Assembly: GCA_964649195.1 (NCBI GenBank)
Contig: CAZYPK010000236.1
Span: forward strand, 1-5,595
Length of the DNA: 5,595 nucleotides
Reading direction: 5' to 3'
Source: JTS-RE9 sp964649195
Lineage (GTDB): Bacteria; Planctomycetota; Phycisphaerae; Phycisphaerales; Phycisphaeraceae
Shown piece after piece: positions 1 through 5,595 of the stretch (positions are counted from its first letter, which is position 1; each line of letters opens with the position of its first letter). The notes under the pieces were generated by a model, which had not been told where the DNA came from, did not search any database, and saw only the letters and a program-made list of their open reading frames with translations. The position numbers and the translations under genes are program-made.

Positions 1-23
1 CGTCGCAACCGAATCGGCTCGGC

Positions 24-40
24 GGGAGCCTCGCCCTCCC
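24..40. repeat. GC-rich hairpin in the nnrE leader
   Basis: GGGAG at 24-28 pairs with CTCCC at 36-40 around a 7-base loop. An alternative pairing of GGCG (21-24) with CGCC (32-35) is also possible. There is no T-run after it, so it is not a classical intrinsic terminator. It directly abuts the CCCATATG motif, and a GC-rich hairpin region also precedes the second copy of that motif near 1020. It could be the end of an upstream gene's 3' region or part of a dispersed repeat; no coding sequence is supported in 1-121. Confidence 0.4.
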
Positions 41-55
41 ATATGCTTTTACCCT
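38..55 (+). repeat. CCCATATG(C)TTTTACCCT motif, copy 1
   Basis: The 18 bases CCCATATGCTTTTACCCT recur at 1020-1036 with a single base deleted (no C after CATATG). Both copies are on the + strand, both directly follow GC-rich hairpin DNA, and both lie in the leader of a + strand gene. This copy ends 66 bases before the nnrE start. It may be a shared promoter or regulator site, or the conserved edge of a dispersed repeat. It does not match the sigma-70 consensus well. Confidence 0.45.
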
Positions 56-121
56 AGCCGCAGCGTCCTCGCTGCGCGTCTCACAATAACACAGCAACCC
101 CACGCCATATGGAAAGCATTC

Positions 122-811
<690 letters not shown>

Positions 812-814
<3 letters not shown>

Positions 815-849
815 AAACTTTGGGGTGGGGTGAAACCTTTGGGGTGGCT
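812..849 (+). repeat. 19-bp tandem duplication over the nnrE stop codon
   Basis: TGAAAACTTTGGGGTGGGG (812-830) is followed at once by TGAAACCTTTGGGGTGGCT (831-849), 16 of 19 bases identical. The first unit begins with the nnrE stop codon TGA, so the duplication repeats the stop and 16 bases after it. The second unit runs into the left arm of the long inverted repeat that starts at 842. Replication slippage, or insertion of the following repeat element, are possible origins. Confidence 0.6.
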
Positions 850-970
850 GGGGCTGAGTCCGCGAAGCCCCGGCGCAGGGGACCTTCAGCATTCAGCCTT
901 CAGCCTTCAGTTGCTTCACCTTGCTTCGTGCGCCTGGGCCGGGGCTTCGCGGACTCAGCCCCAGCCACCC
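842..970. repeat. Long inverted repeat with 38-bp arms
   Basis: The left arm (842-879) and right arm (933-970) are reverse complements over 38 bases with one mismatch (G875 opposite G937); the outer 33 bases are perfect. The 53-base loop holds a heptamer repeat. Each arm can also fold alone: GGGGCT (850-855) pairs with AGCCCC (866-871). A further outer pair, GGGTGAA (828-834) with TTCACCC (1016-1022), could extend the structure to about 195 bases, ending at the CATATG motif. There is no open reading frame with family signatures inside and no transposase. It could be a MITE- or REP-like dispersed element, or an RNA hairpin that ends nnrE transcription, although no T-run follows. Confidence 0.85.
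885..912. repeat. TTCAGCC heptamer repeat, four units
   Basis: Four consecutive 7-base units, TTCAGCA, TTCAGCC, TTCAGCC and TTCAGTT, fill the loop of the long inverted repeat. The shared core is TTCAG at an exact 7-base period. It lies in non-coding DNA. It resembles in design, but not in sequence, the heptamer arrays at 4562-4740 and 5561-5585. Confidence 0.8.
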
Positions 971-987
971 GGATGGCCCCTGGCCCG

Positions 988-1001
988 CGCCCTTCCGGGC
1001 G
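988..1001. repeat. Small GC hairpin before the channel operon
   Basis: CGCCC (988-992) and GGGCG (997-1001) form a perfect 5-bp stem with a TTCC loop. The sequence after it repeats GGGGCTTC at 1001-1008 and 1011-1018, the same string that begins the inner part of the right arm at 941-948. There is no T-run, so terminator activity is doubtful. Confidence 0.4.
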
Positions 1002-1019
1002 GGGCTTCCGGGGGCTTCA

Positions 1020-1036
1020 CCCATATGTTTTACCCT
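1020..1036 (+). repeat. CCCATATG(C)TTTTACCCT motif, copy 2
   Basis: CCCATATGTTTTACCCT matches 38-55 apart from one missing C. It lies 118 bases before the start of the channel-protein gene and directly after the last inverted-repeat base. Together with copy 1 it marks the leader of both independently starting + strand units in the window. Confidence 0.45.
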
Positions 1037-1054
1037 GTATTTCCCCCGCATATT

Positions 1055-1084
1055 CTGCAAGAATCCGCGGACAATCGTTATAGT
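1055..1084 (+). promoter_or_regulatory. Candidate promoter for the three-gene operon
   Basis: TATAGT at 1079-1084 is a reasonable -10 element. CTGCAA at 1055-1060, 18 bases upstream, is only a weak -35 (3 of 6 bases match TTGACA). Local sequence is more AT-rich than its surroundings. Transcription would begin near 1091, giving an untranslated leader of about 64 bases. This is a pattern match only. Confidence 0.3.
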
Positions 1085-1154
1085 GAAGCGTCTTTCCTGC
1101 GAGTGCTGATCCCATTCGTGGCGGTTCCTTTCTGTGCGATGAATTGAGGCGAGC

Positions 1155-2624
1155 ATGTATTTCAAGTTCGACTGTCCCCAGTGCGGCAAGAGCCTCAAGG
1201 TCCGCGAGGATCAGGCCGGCCGCAAGGCCAAGTGTCCCTACTGCCATGCCCAGGTTCCGATCCCTGCTCCGCCTGAGATGGGCGAGGAAGAAGCATCACC
1301 ACTGGCTGCGCTGGAGGCGGCAGGGGCAACGGGCGGCGGCAACGAATCGCGTTCGATCCCCGTCGCCGCAAAGATCCGAAGGCGCGAATCCGCTTACGTT
1401 CCGCCATCCGCGGCCCGGCCATCGTCGCGCGCCCGCGCCGCCGGTGATGCCTCGCAAGGCACCAATGTCAGCCTGCTCGCCAGCGGCCTGATCGGGCTTG
1501 GCCTTTCCATCCTTTTCTACCTCGCGCTGCTGCCCCTTCGGAAAACCTATCTGGGCATTCTTTTCTACGAGCGCGGCTGGGTGCAGTACGCCCTCACCTT
1601 CCTCCTCTGGTGGTCCGCGGCCATCCTTTTCATCAAGATGCGCAAGCTCTCGGCCCAGCGCGATTCCATGATGTTCGATCTGCTGCCCACCGAGATTGCG
1701 GCGCAGATCAACGTGCAGTCCGTCGATGACTTTGCCCGTCATGTCCGCGCGCTGCCCGCCGATGCCGGTCGAAGTTTTCTGATCAATCGCGTGCTGCGCG
1801 GCCTCGAACACTTTCGCATCCGCAAGAGCCACGGCGAAGTGGCCGGGCTGCTTTCGAGCCAGTCGGAGATCGATGCGACTGCCGTCGATTCGAGCTATTC
1901 CTTCGTGAAGGTCTGCGTCTGGGCCATTCCCATCCTCGGCTTCATCGGCACGGTGCAGGGCATCAGCGATGCCGTCGGCGGATTCTCCGGCTCGCTCGAA
2001 GCCGCCAAGGACATCGAGGTCCTCAAGCATTCACTCAACGACATCACCGGCGGCCTGGCCGTCGCCTTCGATACCACGCTCGTCGCCCTGGTCATGAGCC
2101 TGATGGTGATGTTCCCCATGAGCTCGCTCCAGAAGGCGGAGGAAGACCTGCTCAACTGGGTCGATGAATACTGCAACGAAAACCTGCTGAAAAGGCTGGA
2201 GGAACACGAGGCGCAGGCCGCGTTGCCTGAGCCTGGCACGCCTGCAAAACCGGTTTGGGAATCCGATGGCGCCATCCGCGCCGCGGTGCAGTCGGTGATG
2301 GCCGGCGACATGGGGCAGATGGTGCATCAGCTTCAATCGCTGCACACGCGGTTCGCCGAGTTGCAGAAGCGACAGGTCGATGAACTGGACAAATCGATCA
2401 TCGGCATCGCGCAGCGCGCCGAGCAGACGCAGCACGATGTCGCCAAGTCGATGATGGAATCCGCCAGCAGGCTGGAGAAGTATTTCGATTCGCTGGAGCG
2501 AGGCATCGCATCGCTGAGCATCGTGCTGCACAACCTGGGCGAAAGGCAGGTCGTCATCACGCAGGCCCCGCGAAGGTCGTGGTGGCCCTTCGGTCAGCGC
2601 AACGGAGGCGGCCGCGATGGCTAA
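1155..2624 (+). CDS. Zinc-ribbon MotA/TolQ/ExbB-type proton channel protein
   Basis: This is a 489-residue inner-membrane protein, predicted to be the channel subunit of an ion-driven complex. A zinc ribbon comes first: C7-x2-C10 and C27-x2-C30. A charged, Ala/Pro-rich linker (about 38-103) follows. Four likely membrane helices lie at about 104-127, 142-161, 249-273 and 297-320, with a cytoplasmic loop of about 87 residues between helices 2 and 3. This is the MotA-like topology and puts the zinc ribbon in the cytoplasm. Helix 3 carries IPILGFIGTVQGI (258-270) and helix 4 GLAVAFDTTLVALV (300-313), both typical of the MotA/TolQ/ExbB domain. The C-terminal tail (321-489) is charged and partly helical, including a probable coiled stretch at 384-465. 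GAGG at 1146-1149, 5 bases before the ATG, supports the start. The stop overlaps the next gene by 8 bases, implying translational coupling with the ExbD-like partners. The family is clear; the exact role is unknown. Confidence 0.88.
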   Translation: MYFKFDCPQCGKSLKVREDQAGRKAKCPYCHAQVPIPAPPEMGEEEASPLAALEAAGATGGGNESRSIPVAAKIRRRESAYVPPSAARPSSRARAAGDASQGTNVSLLASGLIGLGLSILFYLALLPLRKTYLGILFYERGWVQYALTFLLWWSAAILFIKMRKLSAQRDSMMFDLLPTEIAAQINVQSVDDFARHVRALPADAGRSFLINRVLRGLEHFRIRKSHGEVAGLLSSQSEIDATAVDSSYSFVKVCVWAIPILGFIGTVQGISDAVGGFSGSLEAAKDIEVLKHSLNDITGGLAVAFDTTLVALVMSLMVMFPMSSLQKAEEDLLNWVDEYCNENLLKRLEEHEAQAALPEPGTPAKPVWESDGAIRAAVQSVMAGDMGQMVHQLQSLHTRFAELQKRQVDELDKSIIGIAQRAEQTQHDVAKSMMESASRLEKYFDSLERGIASLSIVLHNLGERQVVITQAPRRSWWPFGQRNGGGRDG

Positions 2625-3405
2625 AAAATCCCGCGAACATCTGGCGGTTTCGCTCTTCCCCTTCCTGAGCATTCTGGCCTGCGTCATCGGCGTGCTCACG
2701 CTGATGATCACCGCGCTGGCGCTGGGGCAGATCGGCGAGAAGGCCGCGAACCAGACGGAGATCGACCGCGCCGAGGAGTTCGTGAAGCTCAGGAAGGAGG
2801 CGGAGCGGCTCACGCCGCGCCTGTCGCAGATTCGCATCACGCTGGAAAAAAGCAAAACATTGGAGGCGCAGACGCAGCAGGTGATGCAGGAGCGCGAAGC
2901 GCTGGAGAAGCGACTGAAGGAGACCAAGGCGCCGGAGAAAACCGCGGCACAACTGGAAGCGCAGGCCAAAGAGCTCCGGCAGAAGAACGAAGCGATGGCG
3001 AAGCAGCTCGCGGAACTGCTGGCGAAGCTCTCGCCGATGCGCGAGGCGGCGGCGAAGATTCCCGATGCGGAGGAGGGCGGGAAGATCACCGTCCGGCCCG
3101 GCGGTTCGGGCACGAATCTGAAGCCGGTGTTTGTGGAGTGCGGCGGCAAGGGCATCGTCATCCACGAACCGCCCCGGTCCATTGTCGTGCTGCGGGCGGG
3201 CATGGAAACGAGCGAGGTTTATCTGAAGGCGCTCAATCGCGTCGCCGACGAAGAGGATGCGACGATTGTTTTTCTGGTGCGCCCCAGCGGCATCGCCACC
3301 TACAACCAGGCCAGGCAGATCGCCCGGCTGCGCCACGCCCGCAACGGCAAGCTGCCGGTGCCCGGTGAAGGGCCGATCGATCTGGGTTTGTTTCGCGGTA
3401 AGTAG
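2617..3405 (+). CDS. ExbD/MotB-like single-span coiled-coil protein, Asp-less
   Basis: This 262-residue protein has a short basic cytoplasmic N-terminus, one membrane helix (about 9-37), a long charged coiled coil (about 42-145) and a C-terminal periplasmic domain (about 165-262). SLFPFLSILACVIG (12-25) lines up with the ExbD/TolR pattern PF(I/L)DVMLVLL, but the proton-binding Asp position is Ser18, and no acidic residue lies in the helix. The C-terminal domain contains FLVRPSGIATYNQARQI (219-235), which aligns without gaps to the next gene's product. No OmpA-type peptidoglycan-binding motif is seen. GGAGG at 2604-2608, 8 bases before the ATG, supports the start, which lies inside the upstream gene. 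It probably forms a rod-like partner of the channel protein. Assignment rests on architecture and operon position; the sequence is too divergent for a named family. Confidence 0.75.
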   Translation: MAKKSREHLAVSLFPFLSILACVIGVLTLMITALALGQIGEKAANQTEIDRAEEFVKLRKEAERLTPRLSQIRITLEKSKTLEAQTQQVMQEREALEKRLKETKAPEKTAAQLEAQAKELRQKNEAMAKQLAELLAKLSPMREAAAKIPDAEEGGKITVRPGGSGTNLKPVFVECGGKGIVIHEPPRSIVVLRAGMETSEVYLKALNRVADEEDATIVFLVRPSGIATYNQARQIARLRHARNGKLPVPGEGPIDLGLFRGK

Positions 3406-3430
3406 GACCTTTTGAATCGGATGTGATGCC

Positions 3431-4546
3431 ATGAAAGCCAGGCGCAGACCCTTTGCGGGGACGCTCGATTCACTGATGGACACGACGACCAACGTCGTGG
3501 GCATTCTGGTGATCGTTCTGGTCATCACGCAGCTTGGCGTCTCCAGCGCGGTCCATCGCATTCGTTCGAGCCTGCCGGAGGTTTCAGCGGACGAGTTCGA
3601 CAAGCAGAAGACGGAGACGATGGAGCTTCGCGCCATGGCGGCGAAGCTGGGCGAAGGTGTGCAGGCCGTCGAATCGCAGGTGGCCATTGATGAATCGCTG
3701 GTGGCCGGCGCTGCCGCCGCCATCGAGAGGCTTCGCGCCGAACTGGAGGCTCTGAAACTCGCCATCACCCAGGCGGAGCAGGCCCATGTGCTCGTCGAAG
3801 AGTTGACGCAGGCGTCGAAGGAACTTCAGAATCAGCTTGCCGCGGCGCTCAAGGAGGAAGCGACGCTCGAGGCGAAGCTGGCCGCGGCGCCCACCGCGCC
3901 TGCGCCCCCGGAACCCAAGGAAATCAACCTGCCCAATCCCCGTGCCGCACCGCAGGGGGCGACCGCGATGGTGGTGCTCTGCATCGGCAACCGCGCGATG
4001 GCGGTGCCGGTGGAGGGGCTGGTGAATCTGGCGGAGGCCCGCATCCGTCAGTTGCGATTGCCGGCGGACAGGAACGGTGCGGTCGATGGACAGAAGCTCG
4101 TGGAATACTTCGATCGTGTCGATGTGGGCAATCGCCAGTTCCGCCTTCGCCTCCGTCTCCACAACTTTGCGCCTTACCTTGTGTTCGAACCCCGCGCGAT
4201 GGCGGGCGACACGATCGAAGCGATGCGGCAAGGGCAGTCGGGTGTGGGCGTGGAACTGCACCGCGCCGATCCGAAGAGGCAGTTCGCGCGGTTTCTGGTG
4301 TGGAGCGACAGCTTCGATGCGTATGGCCAGGCGCGGGCGATCTCCGACTCGGCGAAGCTGCCCGCAGGCTGGGAGCCGATGCTGCCCGCGCAGGTGTTTC
4401 AGATCAGCCTGGCCGGCAGCGTGAAGGTGCAGCGTCCGCCGCCGCCACCGCCGAAGGACCCGCCACCGCCGCCGGTGAAGCCGGCCCCCGGCGACAAGCC
4501 GATCGACCCGCCCCGGCCGCCGCTGCCTCGTGATGACATCGATTGA
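3431..4546 (+). CDS. ExbD/MotB-like coiled-coil protein with Pro-rich tail
   Basis: This 371-residue third operon gene starts 25 bases after the previous stop. It has a basic N-terminus (MKARRRPF), then LDSLMDTTTNVVGILVIVLV (12-31), with Asp17 at the position of the essential ExbD/TolR membrane aspartate, in a helix spanning about 18-40. A coiled coil (about 52-152), an Ala/Pro linker (152-175) and a periplasmic domain (about 176-330) follow. The domain has VVLCIG near its start (181-186) and FLVWSDSFDAYGQARAI (288-304), paralogous to the upstream gene. The tail (335-367) is nearly half proline, with runs of six and five prolines, recalling TonB's extended spacer but without a TonB C-terminal domain. 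The ribosome site is weak (GGAT at 3419-3422), so translation may depend on the upstream gene. It is the probable ion-coupling partner of the channel protein. Function is unproven. Confidence 0.75.
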   Translation: MKARRRPFAGTLDSLMDTTTNVVGILVIVLVITQLGVSSAVHRIRSSLPEVSADEFDKQKTETMELRAMAAKLGEGVQAVESQVAIDESLVAGAAAAIERLRAELEALKLAITQAEQAHVLVEELTQASKELQNQLAAALKEEATLEAKLAAAPTAPAPPEPKEINLPNPRAAPQGATAMVVLCIGNRAMAVPVEGLVNLAEARIRQLRLPADRNGAVDGQKLVEYFDRVDVGNRQFRLRLRLHNFAPYLVFEPRAMAGDTIEAMRQGQSGVGVELHRADPKRQFARFLVWSDSFDAYGQARAISDSAKLPAGWEPMLPAQVFQISLAGSVKVQRPPPPPPKDPPPPPVKPAPGDKPIDPPRPPLPRDDID

Positions 4547-4561
4547 TCCGGGTTGAAGGGG

Positions 4562-4740
4562 ACAGGAAACAGGGAACAGGAGACAGAAGACGGTGAAGAC
4601 ATGGAGCCGCTTGCGGCTTCGCTCCGACCTCTGGAGACAGGGGACAGGAATCAGAGCGAAGCCGCAAGCGGCTGTGGGCTTCTTCCTGTCTCCTGTCTCC
4701 TGTCCCCTGTCCCTGTCTCCTGTCCCCTGTTCCCTGTCCC
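4562..4740. repeat. GGGACAG/CTGTCCC heptamer repeats between convergent genes
   Basis: ACAG recurs at 4562, 4569, 4576 and 4583, exactly every 7 bases, and again at 4637 and 4644. In the opposite orientation CTGT recurs at 4686, 4693, 4700, 4707, 4713, 4720, 4727 and 4734, every 7 bases except for one 6-base step. The consensus is close to GGGACAG with variable first bases. The left and right blocks are reverse complements in outline, so the region could form a long imperfect hairpin. It starts 15 bases after one stop codon and ends 10 bases before the other gene's stop, filling the gap. Reading frames across it are not genes. Confidence 0.9.
4605..4673. repeat. 20-bp perfect inverted repeat with self-palindromic arms
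   Basis: AGCCGCTTGCGGCTTCGCTC (4605-4624) is the exact reverse complement of 4654-4673. Each arm contains its own palindrome: AGCCGC-TT-GCGGCT at 4605-4618 and AGCCGC-AA-GCGGCT at 4660-4673. The 29-base spacer holds two ACAG heptamers. It can therefore fold as two small hairpins or one long one. It sits at the centre of the heptamer region between two convergent genes, a position suited to stopping transcription from both sides or to a REP-like element. No T-run is present. Confidence 0.9.
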
Positions 4741-4750
4741 CCGCTTTCCT

Positions 4751-5413
4751 TCACTTGACTTCCTTCGCCGTTTCGTCGCCGACATGATGATGCAGGATCG
4801 GCTCCAGTTTTCTGGCGGCTTCCTCCAACTTGCGGGTCTGCCTGCGGTGCCAGAGGATCATGCAGGTGACGAAGGTGGCCACGACGGCGAAGATCGCCAT
4901 CTGCACGCCGTGCGAGTATTCCTTCATCCTGTCGATCTGGTTGGCGCCGAAGTAGCCGACGAAGACGACGATGGGCGTGCCGATAAGGGCGGCGGCGGCG
5001 TCGTAGAAGACGAACTTGTGAAAGGGAAACTTGAAGGCGCCGGCGGTGAAGTAAATCGGGGCGCGGATCAGCGGCGTGAGGCGGGTGATGAAGACCGTCT
5101 TGCTGCCATGCTTGTGAAACGCCGCCTCCGCCATCGCCAGTTTTTTCTCGCTGAGCATCGACCGCACCAGCGGCAGCCTGGGCACATGATGCCCCAGCCG
5201 CAGCCCCAGCCAGTAGATGAAAACGTCGGCGCCGATGATCGAGACATAGACCAGCGGGAACATGATCCAGAGACTTGCCGCCCCTTTGGCGCAGATCCAC
5301 CCGGCCAGAAGCAGCACGACATCCTCGGGCACGGGAAAGCCCATGCCGGTGCCCCACATGAAAATGGCGACGCCGGTGTAGGACCAATCGAGAAGGAACT
5401 GTTCAAGATTCAT
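4751..5413 (-). CDS. DedA-family membrane protein (VTT/SNARE-associated domain)
   Basis: DedA proteins are inner-membrane proteins linked to lipid-carrier flipping, proton-motive-force maintenance and envelope homeostasis. The 220-residue product has the family features: GFPVPEDVVLLLAGW (25-39) with membrane-embedded Glu30 and Asp31, GADVFIYWLGLRLG (61-74) with Asp63, and FITRLTPLIRAPIYFTAG (108-125), the FxxRxxPxxRxxxxxxAG signature with both arginines (111 and 117). Hydrophobic stretches fall at about 11-40, 48-70, 131-155 and 170-187. The tail is charged and contains HHH (208-210). The ATG at 5413 (MNLEQFLL) is chosen over an in-frame ATG at 5455, because homology to the family begins there and a TACAAT -10 element at 5463-5468 would put the RNA start at about the 5455 codon. 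No clear ribosome site precedes either. It stands alone, convergent with the channel operon. Which lipid it moves cannot be told. Confidence 0.92.
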   Translation of the reverse strand: MNLEQFLLDWSYTGVAIFMWGTGMGFPVPEDVVLLLAGWICAKGAASLWIMFPLVYVSIIGADVFIYWLGLRLGHHVPRLPLVRSMLSEKKLAMAEAAFHKHGSKTVFITRLTPLIRAPIYFTAGAFKFPFHKFVFYDAAAALIGTPIVVFVGYFGANQIDRMKEYSHGVQMAIFAVVATFVTCMILWHRRQTRKLEEAARKLEPILHHHVGDETAKEVK

Positions 5414-5462
5414 GTCAATCAGAACGGCGAAGGCGCCCCGGCACACGCGGAGCATCGGCGCG

Positions 5463-5492
5463 ATTGTAGTGGATCAGCCATGGCGGCGTTGA
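5463..5492 (-). promoter_or_regulatory. Candidate dedA promoter
   Basis: On the - strand TACAAT (5468 down to 5463) differs from the -10 consensus by one base. The -35 position is poor: TCAACG at 5492-5487 with an 18-base spacer. Transcription would start near 5456, giving a 5' leader of about 43 bases for a protein starting at 5413. Confidence 0.35.
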
Positions 5493-5511
5493 AAATGGCG
5501 GGAGGCGGAAG

Positions 5512-5558
5512 GTTTCCCAGGGATCTTTTAATTCTCCGTCCCGCCTTCGTTGGGAAAC
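5512..5558. repeat. 8-bp inverted repeat upstream of dedA
   Basis: GTTTCCCA (5512-5519) is the reverse complement of TGGGAAAC (5551-5558), with a 31-base AT-richer spacer. A second pair, GGCGGGA (5497-5503) with TCCCGCC (5539-5545), interleaves with it, so only one can form in a simple fold. The heptamer tract follows immediately. It may be an end structure of a dispersed element continuing past the window. Confidence 0.5.
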
Positions 5559-5560
5559 TC

Positions 5561-5595
5561 CAAATGACAAAGCTCAAGTTCCAAACAAGCTCCAA
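5561..5595. repeat. CAAA heptamer repeat, cut by the window end
   Basis: CAAA, CAAA, CAAG and CAAA occur at 5561, 5568, 5575 and 5582, an exact 7-base period, followed by CAAG at 5586 and CAA at 5593, again 7 apart after a shift. The sequence reads as degenerate units such as CTCCAAA, TGACAAA, GCTCAAG and TTCCAAA. It is non-coding on both strands as far as visible and probably continues beyond 5595. Confidence 0.65.

Noticed and set aside
842..970. Insertion sequence with terminal inverted repeats
   Set aside because: Only 53 bases separate the arms, too short for a transposase, and no clear target-site duplication flanks it; at most it is a non-autonomous element.
842..1001. Rho-independent terminator for nnrE
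   Set aside because: Stable stems are present, but none is followed by a T-run on either strand, so intrinsic termination cannot be claimed.
820..1198. Small open frames on both strands across the nnrE-operon gap
   Set aside because: They read through the inverted repeat and heptamers, have Pro/Gly/Arg-rich translations dictated by GC content, and lack ribosome sites or recognisable motifs.
2031..3768. Long open frames on the - strand opposite the operon (2031-3203 and 2557-3768)
   Set aside because: They are antisense shadows of high-GC genes: compositionally biased Ser/Ala or Arg/His/Leu-rich translations, no family signatures, no ribosome sites, and they overlap well-supported genes completely.
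1155..4546. Zorya-type anti-phage system (ZorA/ZorB-like)
   Set aside because: Zorya also has MotA- and MotB-like proteins, but its ZorB carries a peptidoglycan-binding domain and it needs ZorC/ZorD or ZorE effectors. Here there are two coiled-coil partners, no such domain, no helicase or nuclease, and a DedA gene next door.
1155..4546. Flagellar stator MotAB or a standard Tol-Pal/TonB-ExbBD operon
   Set aside because: No OmpA-like domain, TolA, TolB, Pal, TonB or flagellar gene is present, and the first partner lacks the essential aspartate.
4562..4740. CRISPR array
   Set aside because: The repeat unit is only 7 bases with no unique spacers of constant length, it occurs in both orientations, and no cas gene is nearby.
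4404..5387. 327-residue - strand frame overlapping dedA and the heptamer region
   Set aside because: It is a shifted frame of dedA running through the repeats; its 'TGDRRQ' units are just translated heptamers.

Overview
This 5.6 kb window is GC-rich bacterial chromosome with five complete protein genes. Four lie on the + strand: an NAD(P)H-hydrate epimerase, then a three-gene membrane-complex operon. One lies on the - strand, a DedA-family membrane protein. The likely host is a planctomycete-type bacterium, possibly Phycisphaerae-like. This is inferred from the zinc-ribbon plus MotA/TolQ/ExbB fusion, the accompanying small membrane proteins with 'FPFLSILACVIG'-type N-termini, and the repeat-rich intergenic DNA. 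No rRNA, tRNA or other phylogenetic marker is present to confirm it.

Layout: 1-121 is a leader with a GC hairpin and a CCCATATG(C)TTTTACCCT motif. 122-814 is nnrE. 815-1154 is a 340-base gap that holds a tandem duplication over the nnrE stop, a 38-bp-armed inverted repeat whose loop carries a TTCAGCC heptamer repeat, a small hairpin, a second copy of the CATATG motif and a weak promoter candidate. 1155-4546 is a tight operon: a zinc-ribbon MotA/ExbB-like channel protein, then two ExbD/MotB-like proteins, each with one membrane helix and a coiled coil. 4547-4750 lies between convergent genes and is almost entirely GGGACAG/CTGTCCC heptamer repeats around a 20-bp inverted repeat. 4751-5413 (-) is the DedA protein. 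5414-5595 holds its probable promoter, an 8-bp inverted repeat and the start of a third heptamer family (CAAA every 7 bases) that runs off the window.

How the genes fit together: the three operon genes look like one inner-membrane machine of the MotAB/TolQR/ExbBD class, which use ion flow to move or energise a periplasmic part. The channel subunit has a cytoplasmic zinc ribbon. The two stator-rod-like subunits appear paralogous, sharing an ungapped FLVx7YxQARxI motif. Only the second has an aspartate where ExbD and TolR carry the proton-binding residue; the first has serine there. No OmpA-like peptidoglycan-binding domain, TonB, TolA or secretin is visible, so the load is unknown. nnrE (metabolite repair) and dedA (membrane homeostasis) are probably only neighbours.

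The most unusual features are this asymmetric Asp/Ser pair and the fact that three intergenic regions each carry a different 7-base-period repeat next to inverted repeats.
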